Shown: piece after piece, positions 61,439-64,000 of the stretch
Layout of the letters: every line of letters begins with the position of its first letter
Numbering within the stretch: the stretch's first letter is position 1
Assembly (NCBI RefSeq): GCF_001423405.1
Contig: NZ_LMNS01000038.1
Span: 409,119-473,118 of the forward strand
Source: Methylobacterium sp. Leaf123
GTDB lineage: Bacteria > Pseudomonadota > Alphaproteobacteria > Rhizobiales > Beijerinckiaceae
Direction: 5' to 3'
DNA: 64,000 nucleotides
Notes under the pieces: generated by a model
What the model saw: only the letters and a program-made list of their open reading frames with translations
The model's database searches: none
Told to the model about the DNA's origin: nothing
Made by a program: the position numbers and the translations under genes

Positions 61439-61590
61439 TCGCTGCATCGCTGGTGAGAGGGGAGTCTCTCTTGCCGGTCGAACCTTAACGTCACGCCTGT
61501 CCGACTTTGAACCTGATATTTGTTGCACGCGACGTTAACCTGCGCGTCATCGTCCGTGATCGGCCCCCACGCGGTGGTCCAAGTTCTAAG

Positions 61591-62460
61591 TTAGTGGAGG
61601 GTCGGCCTTTGCTCCACGGGTCGCTTGGCCGGCGGAGCCGACCGGGTGAGCGCAGCCGGCCAAGCGGTGAAGGCCGGCACGAACACCTCCGGGGCCGGTG
61701 GTCGGTAGCCGAGCGAGGCGTGCGGGCGCACGCTGTTGTAGTGTAGACGCCAACTCTCGATCACGATCTGCGCCTCCTTGAGCGTGTAGAAGATCTCACC
61801 GTTCAAAAGCTCGTCCCGTAGTCGTGCGTTGAAGCTCTCGACGTAACCGTTCTCCCATGGCGAGCCGGGTGCGATGTAGGCTGTTCTGGCGCCGACACCG
61901 GTGATCCAGGCCTGCACGGACTTGGCGATGAACTCCGGACCGTTGTCCGAGCGGATATGGCCGGGCACGCCGCGCAGGATGAACAGGTCGGACAGCACGT
62001 CGATCACGTCCGCCGCCTTCAGCTTGCGTGCGACGCGGATCGCCAGGCACTCCCGCGTGAACTCATCGACCACGTTCAGCATCCGGAACTTGCGGCCCTC
62101 GTGCGTGCGGGCTTCGACAAAGTCGTAGGACCAGACGTGATCGCGACGCTCCGCCCGCAATCGCAGGCAGGAACCATCCCCGTCCCAGATGCGGCCGCGC
62201 TTGGGCTGCCGAGACGGGACCTTCAGCCCCTCGCGCCGCCAGATCCGTTCGACCCGCTTGTCGTTGACGAACCAGCCCGCCGCCTTCAGCAATGCACCGA
62301 TCTTCCGGTAGCCGTAGCGCCCGTACTGGCGAGCCAGTTCCACGAGGTCGGCTGTCAGCGCGGCCTCATCCTCTCTTCCCCGCGGCACCTTGCGCTGCGT
62401 CGAGCGATGCTGCCCGAGCGCCCGACAGGCGCGGCGCTCGGAGACGTCTAGGACGTTCAT
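61591..62460 (-). CDS. IS3-family transposase OrfB (DDE integrase catalytic)
   Basis: This 289-residue protein has the integrase core with first Asp in DHVWSYDFVEARTH, second Asp in RSDNGPEFIA and Glu in WENGYVESFNARLRDELLN, the DDE triad. It also has YGRYGYRKIGALLKAAGW and KRVERIWRREGLK, typical of IS407 OrfB. In the upstream -1 frame SGKLTSPARRRACIAHV joins it to OrfA, so the real product is OrfAB. ATG at 62460 would be internal to the fusion. Confidence 0.9.
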   Translation of the reverse strand: MNVLDVSERRACRALGQHRSTQRKVPRGREDEAALTADLVELARQYGRYGYRKIGALLKAAGWFVNDKRVERIWRREGLKVPSRQPKRGRIWDGDGSCLRLRAERRDHVWSYDFVEARTHEGRKFRMLNVVDEFTRECLAIRVARKLKAADVIDVLSDLFILRGVPGHIRSDNGPEFIAKSVQAWITGVGARTAYIAPGSPWENGYVESFNARLRDELLNGEIFYTLKEAQIVIESWRLHYNSVRPHASLGYRPPAPEVFVPAFTAWPAALTRSAPPAKRPVEQRPTLH

Positions 62461-62498
62461 GACATGCGCGATGCAGGCGCGTCGGCGCGCGGGGCTGG

Positions 62499-62774
62499 TC
62501 AGTTTCCCCGAGCGGCCTCCTGCAGGATCAGCTTGTCGAGGGTGAGATCCGCAATCGCCTTGCGCAGCCGCTGGTTCTCAACCTCCAAGTCCTTCATCCG
62601 TCGAACCTGATCGCTCTTCAGGCCGCCGTACTCCTTGCGCCAGCGGTAGTAGGTCACTTCCGTCACGCCGATGGCCCGGATCGCCTCCGCCACGCTCTGG
62701 CCCTGCGAGACCAGAACATCCACCTGCCGCAGCTTGGCGACCACGTCTTCCGGCTTGTGCCGCTTCGTTCCCAT
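62499..62774 (-). CDS. IS3-family transposase OrfA
   Basis: This protein of about 91 residues has an HTH_21/transposase_8 domain: KPEDVVAKLRQVDVLVSQGQ, SVAEAIRAIGVTEVTYYRWR, and the leucine-zipper-like LEVENQRLRKAIADLTLDKL. The ATG at 62774 (MGTKRHK) is preferred; a longer frame to 62804 exists. It ends in a slippery GGGAAAC followed by TGA, for -1 frameshifting into OrfB. Confidence 0.9.
   Translation of the reverse strand: MGTKRHKPEDVVAKLRQVDVLVSQGQSVAEAIRAIGVTEVTYYRWRKEYGGLKSDQVRRMKDLEVENQRLRKAIADLTLDKLILQEAARGN
62502..62508 (-). other. -1 programmed frameshift heptamer in IS3 element
   Basis: Minus-strand codons CGG GGA AAC TGA contain G-GGA-AAC immediately before the OrfA stop (62499-62501). 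The OrfB frame lies in -1, as in other IS3-family elements. Confidence 0.75.
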
Positions 62775-62938
62775 CTGTCCGTCCTCATCTGGCTCAAAAG
62801 CCATACCTCAGGGCGGACCACTTCAGTGGGGGCGGATCATCCGCAGCACCGACGTCTGATAACTCATGTCGGCACGCTCCTCAGCCGGCTTCGCAGGTGC
62901 AGGTGCAGCTCCATTAATGCGTCCTGCCGGCCTTCTTT

Positions 62939-62954
62939 GTGCAACTTGTTGCAC
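62939..62954. repeat. perfect inverted repeat downstream of RT gene
   Basis: GTGCAACTTGTTGCAC has 7-bp arms and a 2-nt centre. It is a candidate protein-binding site or hairpin between the IS element and the 3' end of the RT-like gene. A related TTGTTGCAC lies just left of the IS at about 61520. Confidence 0.4.
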
Positions 62955-63113
62955 GAGAATATTGCTTGTGAAACTGCGACCCAAACCCAGTCAGCCTGAC
63001 TTGGCGGAAGGTCGGTGCATCGGGCGACCGGAAGTTGGCCTATAACACAGAAGCGGAACTACGGGTTTGCGCCCATAATTGCCGTTCAACCGGACGCGAT
63101 CGCAGCGATGATG

Positions 63114-64000
63114 TTAGCTAGTTCTAAGCCCAGGCGGCCAATGCCCTCGTTCCTGAGCCCAGACGACCTCGTTGAACGATTCGTTCATCATCTCGCCGAC
63201 CCACGTGTAGATCCACTCAGGATCTGTCGTGGCTGAAAAGCCGCTTAGCTTTTGACGGATCAGATGACGGGTCTCGGGCTTCACGCGACCTGCCGCCGCC
63301 GCAGCCTCGGCAGCTCGACAGCAGGTCACGATGATGTCGTTGTATCCCCGCTGATTGGGAATAATTGCAACTTCGCCTTCAAGATCGCGCTCGAAAGCAT
63401 AGCCGAGGAACCCGATGCCTGCGTCGAGGCTGTCAATGGCTATCTTGTCTAGGGTGAACGGACCCGCAGGGTGCTCCGCGAAGTAGCGGATGAGCATCGG
63501 TTCAATTCGCCGGCATTCCTCCTCCGTACGCGCCGCGACCAACACGTTGTCGGCGTATAGATACGGTGCGCATCCAGGGGGTAGGACGTCTGATAGCCCG
63601 GCGAGGGCGATCGCGAGGATGAGGTTTGATGCCGGGAAGCCTGCAAGAAGCCCGGTTGGCCCGTTCACCTGAGTCGGTACCGACAGGTATGTCCCTCGTA
63701 TGGATAGAGGACCACACGGAGCAGAGGAGACCTGCGCCTTGTCTCGTGTTGGGTCGTGCCGAAGGCGGAGGTTGCGATAATCCAGCATGTGCCGGATGAC
63801 CGCGGCGGGCAGCGGCAGGATGTCGTAGAGCGAATCAACATCGACGTTCGAGAACGCTTCTCGGATGTCCCCCTGAATCGCGTATCCCCGACCCTGTTCC
63901 ATGGCAGCCCGTAGGCTTCGAGCTAACTCGTCGCGTCCTCTCCCTTTCACGCCATAAAGATGATGCCCGGGACGAAACTGCGCCTGCAGCACGTCCAGGA
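63114..64000 (-). CDS. reverse-transcriptase-like protein, N-terminus beyond window edge
   Basis: The frame is open to the window end, so at least 295 residues are seen and the start is missing. RT landmarks in order: palm Asp in YAIQGDIREAFSNVD (motif A), GLLAGFPASNLILAIAL (motif B-like), PYLYADNVLVAARTEEE (motif C), then FTLDKIAIDSLDAGIGFLGY (D/E-like). The catalytic box is YADN where YADD is normal; the AAC codon lies at 63546-63548. No maturase domain follows, so it is not a plain group II intron protein; it may be a retron-, Abi- or DRT-type (unknown group) RT. Situated in a defence-like island. Confidence 0.7.
   Translation of the reverse strand, partial: LDVLQAQFRPGHHLYGVKGRGRDELARSLRAAMEQGRGYAIQGDIREAFSNVDVDSLYDILPLPAAVIRHMLDYRNLRLRHDPTRDKAQVSSAPCGPLSIRGTYLSVPTQVNGPTGLLAGFPASNLILAIALAGLSDVLPPGCAPYLYADNVLVAARTEEECRRIEPMLIRYFAEHPAGPFTLDKIAIDSLDAGIGFLGYAFERDLEGEVAIIPNQRGYNDIIVTCCRAAEAAAAAGRVKPETRHLIRQKLSGFSATTDPEWIYTWVGEMMNESFNEVVWAQERGHWPPGLRTS

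Larger units (their letters stand above)
61557..62839 (-). mobile_element. complete IS3-family (IS407-like) insertion sequence
   Basis: The element spans two transposase frames and is bounded by imperfect inverted repeats: TGATCGGCCCCCAC...GTGGTCC at the left (61557-61580) and the reverse complement of TGATCCGCCCCCACTGAAGT, continuing GGTCC, at the right (62815-62839). A 4-bp direct repeat TCCG (61553-61556 and 62840-62843) is the likely target duplication. This 4-bp duplication is typical of the IS407 group. It looks intact and recent. Confidence 0.85.

Noticed and set aside
62844..63113. Retron msr-msd RNA next to the RT-like gene
   Set aside because: Such RNA normally lies upstream of the RT; this is the downstream side and the upstream side is outside the window.

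Overview
The DNA is GC-rich, with dense overlapping genes and strong G/C preference at third codon positions. The gene families (FixL/FixJ/FixK, several Crp/Fnr and UspA proteins, a DUF6894-type protein, Tad-type pilus genes) point to an alphaproteobacterium of the Rhizobiales, most likely Methylobacterium/Methylorubrum. That assignment is an inference from protein families, not from a marker gene.

Region 1 (1-4.9 kb) is a tightly overlapping plus-strand operon for a surface glycan: sugar aminotransferase, WbqC-like protein, two tandem beta-propeller glycosidase-like proteins, a GNAT acetyltransferase and a SAM methyltransferase. A broken recombinase remnant follows. Region 2 (5.3-10.2 kb) holds regulators (a ModE/LysR-like protein, a Crp/Fnr protein, a winged-helix protein) and small exported proteins, one with a phospholipase A2-like motif. 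Region 3 (10.3-14.0 kb) is a giant 1232-residue flagellin with a repeat-filled centre.

Region 4 (14.6-24.9 kb) is a low-oxygen and stress module: Hsp20, Crp/Fnr, three UspA proteins, a host-attachment-like protein, a BON protein, fixK, fixJ and fixL. Four FixK-type boxes and one FixJ-type box lie at sensible distances from the genes, so the module can be read as FixL (haem oxygen sensor) > FixJ > FixK > chaperone and Usp genes. Region 5 (25-32 kb) has an HD-GYP response regulator, a hybrid histidine kinase with an HPt domain, and three Tad-type pilus/secretion proteins.

Region 6 (about 32.3-56.8 kb) is a decaying siphovirus-like prophage, possibly bounded by a 15-bp direct repeat that looks like a tRNA 3' end. 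It has an integrase at the right end, NusG-like, primase and helicase genes, HNH, terminase, portal, protease and tail genes, a tail fibre and a lysis cassette. The capsid gene is missing: the protease appears fused to the end of a head-tail adaptor. The tape measure looks internally deleted. Helicase and antirepressor genes are truncated against each other. A BrnT/BrnA toxin-antitoxin pair sits in reverse orientation inside the tail operon, and the tail chaperone carries a classic -1 frameshift heptamer. A diguanylate cyclase lies inside the left boundary.

Region 7 (56.8-64 kb) resembles a defence island rich in transposon debris: a C5 cytosine methyltransferase with a Vsr endonuclease, a decayed gene between them, a possible uracil-DNA-glycosylase-like protein, two IS630 remnants, one intact IS3-family element with inverted repeats and a TCCG target duplication, and, running off the right edge, a reverse-transcriptase-like gene with YADN in place of the usual YADD. 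No rRNA gene, confident tRNA gene or CRISPR array was seen.
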